Shown here one piece after another: positions 35,803 to 43,067 of a stretch of 64,000 nucleotides of DNA. The position numbers were made by a program, and so were the translations under genes. Position 1 is the first letter of the stretch, and each line of letters begins with the position of its first letter. The notes under the pieces were generated by a model. That model worked only from the letters and a program-made list of their open reading frames with translations. It had not been told where the DNA came from and searched no databases. Source of the DNA: Clostridiales bacterium (GTDB lineage Bacteria > Bacillota > Clostridia > Saccharofermentanales > DTU023); contig SFFI01000013.1 of assembly GCA_004556925.1 (NCBI GenBank), positions 13,517 through 77,516 on the forward strand, in the 5' to 3' direction.

Positions 35803-38208
35803 TTAGGTCACATCAAAGTAAAAGGCATCCTGACGGTAGCCTACTTTGACGCCAGATTTATTTTCTAATTGACCAGACAGCAAGAGGTCAGACAGCTGGT
35901 CTTCAATTTCCCGCTGGATCGTCTTGCGTAGAGGCCTGGCCCCAAACTTAGGATCATAGCCCTTCTCAGAGAGGGCATCCTTAGCAGCAGGCGTCACCTC
36001 CAATTGATAGCCTGACAGCTCCATAGACTTTTCTACCTCTTCGAGCATCAGACTGACGATTTGCCGCAGGTCCTTCTTGGTCAGAGATTCAAAGATCACG
36101 ATATCATCAATACGGTTGAGGAACTCGGGGCGGAAGATATCTTTGAGGACGGTATCAACCCGGGCCTTCATGGAGATATCGTTATTCTTTCCAAAACCTA
36201 AGCCTTGGGCCTTGAGGCTAGTCCCCGCGTTGGAGGTCATGAGGATAACGGTATTGGCAAAATTCACCACCCGGCCATGGCTGTCTGTCAGGCGACCGTC
36301 ATCCAAAATTTGCAGGAGCATGTTGTAGACATCCGCATGGGCCTTTTCAATTTCATCCAAGAGGATAACGGAGTAGGGATGGCGGCGGATCTTCTCGGTT
36401 AATTGGCCCCCATCATCATAGCCCACATAGCCCGGAGGAGACCCAATGAGCTTGGAAACTGTATGGGCTTCCATGAACTCGGACATATCTAAGCGAACCA
36501 GGGCGGTTTCGTCCTCAAAGAGGACTTCTGCTAAGGCCTTGGCCAATTCTGTCTTTCCGACACCGGTAGGCCCAACAAAGAGGAAGGAAGCCGGTTTATC
36601 CTTTTTGCCAAAGCCAGCCCGCTTACGCCGGATGGCCTGGGATAGGGCGGTCACGGCTTTATCTTGGCCGACAACCCGCTGGTGTAGGCGTTCTTCTAAG
36701 TGCAGGAGCTTTTCCCCTTCACTTTCGGTAATCGATTTAACCGGAATCCCCGTCCACATTTCTACCACAGAAGCAATATCATCCTCCGTGATTTCCACAG
36801 GCTTGAAGTGGTCTTGGAGTTCCTCAAATTCCTTATTGATGCGCATTTCCTCAGAGCGCATGGTCGCCTGCTGTTCAAAAACTTTCAGCCGGTCTTCCTC
36901 TGACAGGTCTTGGCGCAATTGGTCATTGAGTTCTTCCAAGTCCTCCTGGATGACGGCTAAACGGTCATGGTCCTGCTTCATCTTGACCAAATCCTGGTTA
37001 TCCAGGTTCACACGCGACCCCGCCTCATCCAAGAGGTCAATCGCCTTATCAGGCAGGAACCTATCCTGGATGTAGCGCACAGAAAGCCGCACAGCGGTTT
37101 CTAGGGTCTCATCAGAATAATGGACATGATGGTGATCTTCATAATAGCCCTTGATGCCTTTAAGGATCTCTAGGCTATCTTCGGGGGAGGGTTCGTCTAC
37201 AATCACCTTCTGGAACCGTCTCTCCAAAGCTGTATCCTTCTCGATGAAGCGTCGGTATTCATCCAGGGTAGTCGCCCCAATCACTGAGATTTCACCCTGG
37301 GCCAAGGCAGGTTTCAGAATATTGGCCGCATTCATGGCACCTTCTGCATCACCAGCCCCCATGATGTTATGCAATTCATCAATCACTAAAATGACATTCC
37401 CCGACTGCTTGGCGTCTTCTACCACACCCTTCATGCGGTTTTCAAATTGGCCACGGAACTGAGTCCCCGCCACCATAGCCGTCATATCTAGCTGATAGAC
37501 TTCCTTATCTAGGAGCTTGGCCGGAACCTGGCCCTGGGCAATGCGGAGGGCTAAACCCTGCGCAATGGCCGTCTTCCCTACACCGGGTTCTCCCAGGAGG
37601 ACAGGGTTATTTTTGCTGCGGCGGTTCAGGATTTGGACAACCCGGTCCAATTCCTTTTGCCGCCCCACAATTTTATCAATTTTGCCTTCCTGGGCTTCCA
37701 GCGTGAGGTTGGAGCCAAATTGGTCCAAGAATTTCTTTTTCCGCTCACGCTTCTTGGGCCGGCGGTCTCCGGCTGCCCGGTCATTAGCCTGGGCTTTGGC
37801 GGGCTCTCCCTCCCGTGCGGTAGAGACATTCATCAGTTCACCTAAAACGTTCGCTAGGCCAGTCTGGCCCTCCTCAGAATCTTCAGCATTATCCCCTAAG
37901 ACAGAGCCGGACAGATCCTTGAGGCTCTCTAAGGCATCATTAATATTGAAATCAGAATCCATGAGGGATTTAAGCAGGAAATTGGCCTGATCCCCACCTA
38001 ATTGGGTGATCATCTCATTGATGCGGCCTTGGATTTCCCCCACATTGTCCCGATTAATACCCGAGCGGGCAAAGGCTTCTTCCAAGCCGGCAATGTTCTT
38101 TTTGAGGGCACACTCCAAGCAGATACCCTCGCTAATGCGTTTATCCCCTTCAATGCGGGTCAAAATGATCACCGCTTCATTTACTTTACAAATTTGACAC
38201 TTTGGCAT
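35803..38208 (-). CDS. clpE: ClpE-type AAA+ unfoldase (Clp protease ATPase)
   Basis: Class I Hsp100 unfoldase that feeds ClpP. Instead of the ClpC double-repeat N-domain it begins with a four-cysteine zinc finger (C4, C7, C30, C33 in MPKCQICK and CLECALKK), the mark of ClpE. AAA-1 has GEPGVGKTAIAQGLA, AAA-2 has GPTGVGKTELAKALAEVLF, and a coiled middle region (about residues 405-470) lies between them. The C-terminus has FRPEFLNRIDDIVIF. The length of 801 residues is slightly more than typical ClpE. ClpE proteins act in heat shock and on CtsR in Bacillus. No CtsR gene or CtsR-like operator is evident here. The start overlaps the end of uvrA by 23 bases. Confidence 0.9.
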   Translation of the reverse strand: MPKCQICKVNEAVIILTRIEGDKRISEGICLECALKKNIAGLEEAFARSGINRDNVGEIQGRINEMITQLGGDQANFLLKSLMDSDFNINDALESLKDLSGSVLGDNAEDSEEGQTGLANVLGELMNVSTAREGEPAKAQANDRAAGDRRPKKRERKKKFLDQFGSNLTLEAQEGKIDKIVGRQKELDRVVQILNRRSKNNPVLLGEPGVGKTAIAQGLALRIAQGQVPAKLLDKEVYQLDMTAMVAGTQFRGQFENRMKGVVEDAKQSGNVILVIDELHNIMGAGDAEGAMNAANILKPALAQGEISVIGATTLDEYRRFIEKDTALERRFQKVIVDEPSPEDSLEILKGIKGYYEDHHHVHYSDETLETAVRLSVRYIQDRFLPDKAIDLLDEAGSRVNLDNQDLVKMKQDHDRLAVIQEDLEELNDQLRQDLSEEDRLKVFEQQATMRSEEMRINKEFEELQDHFKPVEITEDDIASVVEMWTGIPVKSITESEGEKLLHLEERLHQRVVGQDKAVTALSQAIRRKRAGFGKKDKPASFLFVGPTGVGKTELAKALAEVLFEDETALVRLDMSEFMEAHTVSKLIGSPPGYVGYDDGGQLTEKIRRHPYSVILLDEIEKAHADVYNMLLQILDDGRLTDSHGRVVNFANTVILMTSNAGTSLKAQGLGFGKNNDISMKARVDTVLKDIFRPEFLNRIDDIVIFESLTKKDLRQIVSLMLEEVEKSMELSGYQLEVTPAAKDALSEKGYDPKFGARPLRKTIQREIEDQLSDLLLSGQLENKSGVKVGYRQDAFYFDVT

Positions 38209-41098
38209 AGTTTACTTCCTTTATCTTTTCCACCGGTGCTAAGACCTCTTTGAGGTAAAAGCCCGTGTAAGAACCTTCTACTTGTGCGACCTCTTCGGGG
38301 CTACCACTCGCAACAAGTTGGCCGCCCCCCTCGCCTCCCTCAGGACCAAGGTCTATTATATAATCTGCATTCTTGATGACATCTAGATTGTGTTCAATGA
38401 CCAAAACAGTGTTGCCATTTTTAGTCAGCCTCTGCAAGATGTCAACCAAAAGATGGACGTCCGCCGCGTGTAAGCCGGTTGTCGGCTCATCCAAAATATA
38501 AAAGGTACGGCCGGTCGAACGTCTGGCTAGCTCTGTGGCCAACTTGATCCGTTGGGCTTCACCTCCAGATAAGGTGGTAGAGTTTTGCCCCAACTGGATG
38601 TAACCTAGGCCGACATCCACCAAGGTCTGCAGTTTGCGTTGGATACTGGGGATATTCTGGAAAAAGATGAGGGCTTCCCCCACGGTCATCTCCAGGACAT
38701 CCGCAATGGTCTTGTCTTTATACTTCACTTCCAAGGTTTCACGGTTATAACGCTTCCCCTGGCAGACTTCGCATTTTACATATACATCCGGCAGAAAGTG
38801 CATTTCGATTTTTTCTACCCCATCCCCCTTGCAGGACTCACAGCGACCGCCCTTCACATTAAAGGAAAAACGTCCAGCCGCATAGCCGCGTGCTTTGGCC
38901 ATGGGGGTAGCGGCAAAAAGTTTGCGAATATCATCAAACACGCCTGTATAGGTCGCGGGGTTCGAGCGCGGGGTCCTTCCAATGGGCGACTGGTCTATGG
39001 AAATCACCTTGTCCAAGTATTCTGCGCCCTCCACTTTTCGGTAATTGCCCTGCTTGGCACGTGCCAAGTTAAGTTTTGACCGCAGGTACTTCTCGATAAT
39101 CCCATTGACCAAAGAGGACTTACCCGAGCCCGAAACGCCGGTCACGCAGGTAAATACCCCCAAGGGAATGGCAACATCTAAATTCTTAAGATTATGCTCC
39201 GAGCAGCCGTAAAAACGCAGAAACTCGTCGCCTAAGGGCCGACGCTTTTCGGGTACAGCAATCGCTTGCCGTCCAGACAGGTAGGCCCCCGTTATAGAAT
39301 CTGGCACAGCCTCTACGGCTTCTACTGAGCCTTGGGCGACCAAGTGTCCGCCGTGGACACCTGCGCCCGGTCCTATATCAATAATGGTATCCGCCTCTCG
39401 AATCGTCTCTTCATCGTGCTCCACGACAATGACACTATTCCCTTGGTCGCGTAGGCGCTTGAGGCTAGATAAAAGTTTACGGTTATCTCTTTGATGCAGT
39501 CCAATTGAGGGTTCGTCCAAGACATAGACCACGCCCGTGAGGCCAGAACCAATCTGCGTTGCCAAGCGAATACGTTGGGCCTCACCTCCAGATAAGGTGC
39601 CGGCTGCCCTGGCTAATGTTAGGTAATCTAAGCCCACATCAATCAGAAATTGCAGGCGGTTCAACAGCTCCCGCATGATGGGCGCCGCGATTTTCTCTTG
39701 GTAGGCAGTCCACTCCAAGCTATCTAAAAAATGCCTAGCCTCTGTAATAGAGAGCTGGGTAAATTCGTAAATATTGAGGTCTTTTATCTTGATCGACAAA
39801 ACCTCAGGTTTCAGCCTTGCACCCTGACAAACCGGACATGCGCTGATCGATAAATAGGGGGCATATTCATCACGGTAGTCCTCTGACCCATGCGCCCGGA
39901 AGCGGTCATTCATGGATGGAACCACTCCCACCCAGGAGCGGTAGTAGGGCTTCTTGCGGTGGTAGGGCGTACGGGAGGTATCAATTTCCATACGCTTACC
40001 CTTGTTGCCAAAAAGCACCAGGTCCTGGATATCTGAGGGCAGGTCTTGCCAGGGCGTATCCAGAGAGAAATCGTATTCCTTGGCCAAGGCCTCAATAAAA
40101 GCCCGGCCCCAGGACTTGCGGTCAGCAAAGTTCCAACCAATGACCTTGATGGCCCCCTCATTTAGAGAGAGTGAGGGATCCTGAACCACTAGGTCAGGAT
40201 CTATTTCCGTTAGCTGGCCCAAGCCCAAGCAATGGGGGCAGGCCCCCAGGGGATTGTTAAAGGAAAAGAGCCGAGGCGAAACTTCCGCCAGGCTAATATC
40301 ACAGTGCGGGCATGAAAAGTTCATAGAGAAGACTTCTTCCCTAGAGTCATAGCCTTCTCCGTCCGCCTTTGGCTCCTGCACAATAATATTGGCTAGGCCC
40401 TGGCCCAGGCTTAAAGCCAGCTCCAGGGAGTCAGCCAGGCGGGCCTCAACATCTGGCCTTATAACGAGCCGGTCAACCACCACGTCCAGGTCATGCTTCT
40501 TATTTTTTGCCAAACGAAAGTCGTCAGGCAGGCTGTCCAGCTCTATCAGGTCTCCATCAATTCTCACGCGCACGTAGCCATCCTTGCGGAGCTTTTGAAT
40601 TTCCTTGTGATACTCGCCCTTACGTGAGCGTACCAAGGGCCCCATAATGATCAGCCAGCTACCCTCAGGGTAAGTCAGGATCTTCTGCAACATCTGGTCT
40701 ATAGATTGGGGCTCAATCAAGCGCCCACACTGTGGGCAGTAAACATCGCCCAGCCTGGCATAGAGCAGACGGAGATAGTCATAGATTTCCGTGACAGTAG
40801 CTACCGTAGACCGGGGGTTACGGCTAGTCGTTTTTTGGTCTATGGCTATGGTCGGCGATAAACCTTCAATGGAATCACAATCTGGCTTTTGCATCTGCCC
40901 CAAAAACAAGCGGGCATAGGAAGAAAGCGACTCCACATAGCGGCGCTGGCCTTCCGCATAAATGGTATCAAAAGCTAGGGAGGATTTTCCGGAACCTGAA
41001 AGCCCCGTAATCACCACTAGCTGGTTACGAGGTATATCAATATTAAAATTTTTCAAGTTGTGCTCTCGGGCACCCACTATCTTAATTACGTCGTTCAT
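38186..41098 (-). CDS. uvrA: excinuclease ABC subunit A
   Basis: Damage-sensing ATPase of nucleotide excision repair. Two ABC modules are present, with Walker A sites GLSGSGKSSLAFDT and GVSGSGKSSLVNGI and signature motifs TLSGGEAQRIRLATQIG and TLSGGEAQRIKLATELA. Zinc-binding cysteine groups are present (CPHCDISLAEV with CPHCLGLG; CESCKGDGV with CEVCQGKRY). The length of 970 residues is a little above the usual 940-950. It is the first gene of the long minus-strand run, and a weak promoter (TTGTTA-18-TAGGAT) lies just upstream of it. Confidence 0.98.
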   Translation of the reverse strand: MNDVIKIVGAREHNLKNFNIDIPRNQLVVITGLSGSGKSSLAFDTIYAEGQRRYVESLSSYARLFLGQMQKPDCDSIEGLSPTIAIDQKTTSRNPRSTVATVTEIYDYLRLLYARLGDVYCPQCGRLIEPQSIDQMLQKILTYPEGSWLIIMGPLVRSRKGEYHKEIQKLRKDGYVRVRIDGDLIELDSLPDDFRLAKNKKHDLDVVVDRLVIRPDVEARLADSLELALSLGQGLANIIVQEPKADGEGYDSREEVFSMNFSCPHCDISLAEVSPRLFSFNNPLGACPHCLGLGQLTEIDPDLVVQDPSLSLNEGAIKVIGWNFADRKSWGRAFIEALAKEYDFSLDTPWQDLPSDIQDLVLFGNKGKRMEIDTSRTPYHRKKPYYRSWVGVVPSMNDRFRAHGSEDYRDEYAPYLSISACPVCQGARLKPEVLSIKIKDLNIYEFTQLSITEARHFLDSLEWTAYQEKIAAPIMRELLNRLQFLIDVGLDYLTLARAAGTLSGGEAQRIRLATQIGSGLTGVVYVLDEPSIGLHQRDNRKLLSSLKRLRDQGNSVIVVEHDEETIREADTIIDIGPGAGVHGGHLVAQGSVEAVEAVPDSITGAYLSGRQAIAVPEKRRPLGDEFLRFYGCSEHNLKNLDVAIPLGVFTCVTGVSGSGKSSLVNGIIEKYLRSKLNLARAKQGNYRKVEGAEYLDKVISIDQSPIGRTPRSNPATYTGVFDDIRKLFAATPMAKARGYAAGRFSFNVKGGRCESCKGDGVEKIEMHFLPDVYVKCEVCQGKRYNRETLEVKYKDKTIADVLEMTVGEALIFFQNIPSIQRKLQTLVDVGLGYIQLGQNSTTLSGGEAQRIKLATELARRSTGRTFYILDEPTTGLHAADVHLLVDILQRLTKNGNTVLVIEHNLDVIKNADYIIDLGPEGGEGGGQLVASGSPEEVAQVEGSYTGFYLKEVLAPVEKIKEVNYAKVSNL

Positions 41099-41219
41099 CT
41101 TTAATAGTTTATCCTATGTCCGTGAATAACTTGGTAACAATTACGAAATTGCTGTGGCAGTCTCAGCTCGAGAGTGCTAAACCCAGGATAACAAAGATGC
41201 CAAGACTAAGAAAGTCCAA

Positions 41220-41286
41220 ATTAAGAGCGTCTTAGCTAAGGAGAACCAAACTAGAGCAGTCCTGATTAAGAGCGTCCTAGCCAAGG
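41220..41286. repeat. two imperfect 22-bp repeats
   Basis: ATTAAGAGCGTCTTAGCTAA at 41220 and ATTAAGAGCGTCCTAGCCAA at 41265, each continuing GG, form a pair with a 45-base period and two differences. They lie between uvrA and the tRNA-Glu terminator. No coding or known regulatory role is evident. Confidence 0.6.
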
Positions 41287-41301
41287 CGGTCGAACTAGTG
41301 C

Positions 41302-41342
41302 ACAAAAAGCAACAAGCTCTGCGGCAGGAAAACCACAGAGCT
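41302..41342 (-). terminator. terminator of the tRNA-Glu transcript
   Basis: AGCTCTGTGG and CCGCAGAGCT form a 10-bp stem with one G-U pair and loop TTTTCCTG. A T-rich tail (TGTTGCTTTTT) follows on the minus strand, starting a few bases after the encoded CCA of the tRNA. Confidence 0.9.
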
Positions 41343-41346
41343 CGTC

Positions 41347-41422
41347 TGGTGACCCTAAGGGGAATCGAACCCCTGATTCCGCCGTGAGAGGGCGGCGTCT
41401 TGAACCGCTTGACCATAGGGCC
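41347..41422 (-). tRNA. tRNA-Glu (anticodon CUC)
   Basis: The cloverleaf is complete on the minus strand. Acceptor GGCCCTA pairs with TAGGGTC (one G-U), and the D-arm contains GGTCAAGCGG. The anticodon stem is CCGCC/GGCGG with loop CTCTCAC, so the anticodon is CUC. The T-arm is AGGGGTTCGATTCCCCT, the discriminator is A and CCA is encoded. The D-arm and anticodon stem are typical of bacterial tRNA-Glu. Most genomes carry only the UUC isoacceptor, so CUC is an additional GAG-reading tRNA. It is a single-gene unit with its own promoter and terminator. Confidence 0.96.
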
Positions 41423-41433
41423 ATAACTCGTTG

Positions 41434-41462
41434 AGTTTACACTAAATTTTTCAGATAAGCAA
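41434..41462 (-). promoter_or_regulatory. promoter of tRNA-Glu
   Basis: TTGCTT (41462-41457), 17 bases, TAAACT (41439-41434) on the minus strand. It ends 12 bases before the mature tRNA 5' end. Confidence 0.65.
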
Positions 41463-41585
41463 ATTTTTCCCCAAAAAGGCCAGAGTAGCTAAAGTGAAAA
41501 AGTAAGTTCCACTTCCACACTAAAGGGTGGGGAGTTGCATTTAGCCTTACAAGAAATTTTACCGAAAATTAAATCCTACACTCCT

Positions 41586-41720
41586 CAGGTTTTTGAGGCT
41601 TGTTGACTTTGTGGGCGGGCTTCATGAACTGTCAATGGTCTTTAACCGCTTTGCGGCGCCGAAGGCGCCATTGACAGTTCATGTGGTCCGGCCATAGTTT
41701 AAGCAAGCCTCAAAAACCTG
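41586..41720. repeat. 135-bp nested palindrome
   Basis: Two perfect inverted-repeat pairs are nested. The outer arms CAGGTTTTTGAGGCTTG (41586-41602) and their exact complement (41704-41720) are 17 bp. The inner arms CATGAACTGTCAATGG (41623-41638) and complement (41668-41683) are 16 bp. The centre has CCGCTTTGCGG and GGCGCCGAAGGCGCC, two further self-complementary cores. The stretches between the outer and inner arms are only about half complementary. It contains no ORF. It could be a MITE-like element, a structured RNA or a cruciform-forming site. Nothing in it identifies which. Confidence 0.8.
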
Positions 41721-41738
41721 CACAATAAATTGACAGCC

Positions 41739-42120
41739 ATTACCTGTGTAAACCGCGAAAGTCATCTTTCACATGCTATTATATCCTTCGCTTTCAGCCA
41801 ATTACCTGTGGAAATCGAAGAAGTCACTTTTCACATGCCTTTCGCCCTTAATTATTTGGCCGAAATTCATGTGAAATAAATCATTATGACATTCCACCAT
41901 AAATTGAGCTTATCTGGCCCTAGCAGAATTCTTGTGAAATAACTCCATATGCTATTTCACCATATAATTTCCTTATCTGGTCTGGGCAAAAATATTGTGA
42001 ATTGAGCCAATATCACATTTCACCATATTTTTTGGCTTTTTTCCCTGCCCAAAGGCTTGTGAAATGGACAAATGCAATATTCCACCACATTTGTGATTTT
42101 GTGGACCAGTCCGGCCGGCC
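41739..42120. repeat. tandem hairpin array, type A (six units, 62-63 bp period)
   Basis: Six degenerate units begin at 41739, 41801, 41864, 41927, 41990 and 42053. Each carries a GTGAAAT-like left arm, about 13 bases, an ATTTCACC-like right arm and a tail of 25-30 bases often containing TTATCTGG or TTTGGC. The TGTG core recurs at 41745, 41807, 41870, 41933, 41996 and 42058, that is every 62 or 63 bases. Sequence between units is only loosely conserved but the arm pair is kept. One spacing of 62 and the lack of a shared frame argue against coding. It is followed without a gap by type B units. Confidence 0.8.
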
Positions 42121-42320
42121 TGAAAAAGGTTGGCAAACCCCTGATTTGGCGGAATTGCCAACTCTTTTTTCGCTATCCCAGCATGGTATTGCCCCGAAAA
42201 GAGTTGGCAAAGTCTTGCTTTAGACGATCTGCCAACCATTATTTGGCTTTCCCAAGCAAATGTGATCCAGAAAAAGGTTGGCAAAGTGCTAATTTAGCGA
42301 GATTGCCAACCAATAAAGCT
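42121..42320. repeat. tandem hairpin array, type B (three units, 74 bp period)
   Basis: Three units have near-perfect 8-bp arms: GTTGGCAA (42129, 42203, 42277) paired with TTGCCAAC or CTGCCAAC about 18 bases later. The period is 74 bases. Their tails (CCATTATTTGGCTTTCCCAA in the second unit) resemble those of type A units. A and B therefore look like one family in which both arms changed together. No ORF crosses the array with a consistent repeat frame. About 65 bases without recognisable content separate it from the next gene. Confidence 0.8.
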
Positions 42321-42385
42321 GCCTGACAAAAGCTAGCTAAGAAAGGCAATTACAAATTTACACACTATTAGGGACTAGACTGAAA

Positions 42386-43066
42386 CTAGATATGGAAGCG
42401 GACCTTTAACTCAAAGACAATCAACCTATATTTGAGGGCGACCGTAAGGGCAAAAACCAGGCCACAGAGAGAAGCACTCAGGGCAGCAGGCCAGACAGGT
42501 TGGAGGTCTGACCAGGCCAAGAGCAAGAGGGGCAGAATGCCTATTAGCGAAGTGGCTAAGAGGTAAAGAATGTAATCTCCCAGCTCATAGCGGACCAGGA
42601 GCATGGTCACGAGGATGGCTATAACCGCTAGGCCCGCAAATAAGGGAATCGCATAGACAATAGACCAGCCCTGCCAGCCAGTCAAATAGTCCCAGGCCAA
42701 GGCCAGGCTTGCCAGAATGGCCAGCTGATAGAGGACGCTCTTGGCAAGGTTACGGCGTTTGCGGATGAGGGCCGTGCCCAGGGACCAAAAGCCCGCTAGG
42801 ATTAAAGCGGCATGGATCCAGCTTAGGCCTATGTCGGGCCAGGCCAAACGCATGGCCAGCAGGATGCCCAATAGAATTGCGGATAGGCCCATGAAGACCT
42901 TAAAGATCAAGTGCTGGTTGTAACGCAAAGGAATGAGGGGGAAACTATCTTGGGTCAAGTCCTCTCCACTCTGGGAGAGGGGTCGGTCTTCCAGGACTTC
43001 CTGGCAGAGGGGGCAAGAGATTCTTTGTCCCTTGACCTCTATTTTGCAATGGGGGCAGTAGGCCAT
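42386..43066 (-). CDS. DUF6320-like zinc-ribbon membrane protein
   Basis: An N-terminal zinc ribbon (YCPHCKIEVKGQRISCPLCQ) is followed by about 45 polar residues. Six hydrophobic helices follow (about residues 55 to 215). This matches DUF6320 proteins, which typically sit beside an alcohol-acetyltransferase-like gene, as here. The function is unknown. The ATG at 43066 lies ten bases after a GAGGAG that is inside the end of the upstream gene. A GTG at 43075 is an alternative. The two genes overlap or abut and are surely cotranscribed. Confidence 0.7.
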   Translation of the reverse strand: MAYCPHCKIEVKGQRISCPLCQEVLEDRPLSQSGEDLTQDSFPLIPLRYNQHLIFKVFMGLSAILLGILLAMRLAWPDIGLSWIHAALILAGFWSLGTALIRKRRNLAKSVLYQLAILASLALAWDYLTGWQGWSIVYAIPLFAGLAVIAILVTMLLVRYELGDYILYLLATSLIGILPLLLLAWSDLQPVWPAALSASLCGLVFALTVALKYRLIVFELKVRFHI

Positions 43067-43067
43067 C

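Noticed and set aside
38186..38208. uvrA-clpE overlap of 23 bases as a sign of misassembly
   Set aside because: Both proteins have normal ends and the clpE ribosome site lies within the uvrA tail. This is an ordinary operon overlap, as also seen at dnaG-rpoD.
41177..41416. A 79-codon minus-strand frame over tRNA-Glu
   Set aside because: It reads through the tRNA gene and its terminator. It is a by-product of the RNA gene.
41739..42320. The hairpin array as a CRISPR array
   Set aside because: Units are degenerate along their whole length, there is no identical repeat alternating with unique spacers, and no cas genes are nearby.
41973..42326. Open frames of 65-103 codons on both strands across the hairpin array
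   Set aside because: Periods of 62 and 74 are not multiples of three, no ribosome sites are present, and the peptides show no consistent repeat or family resemblance.
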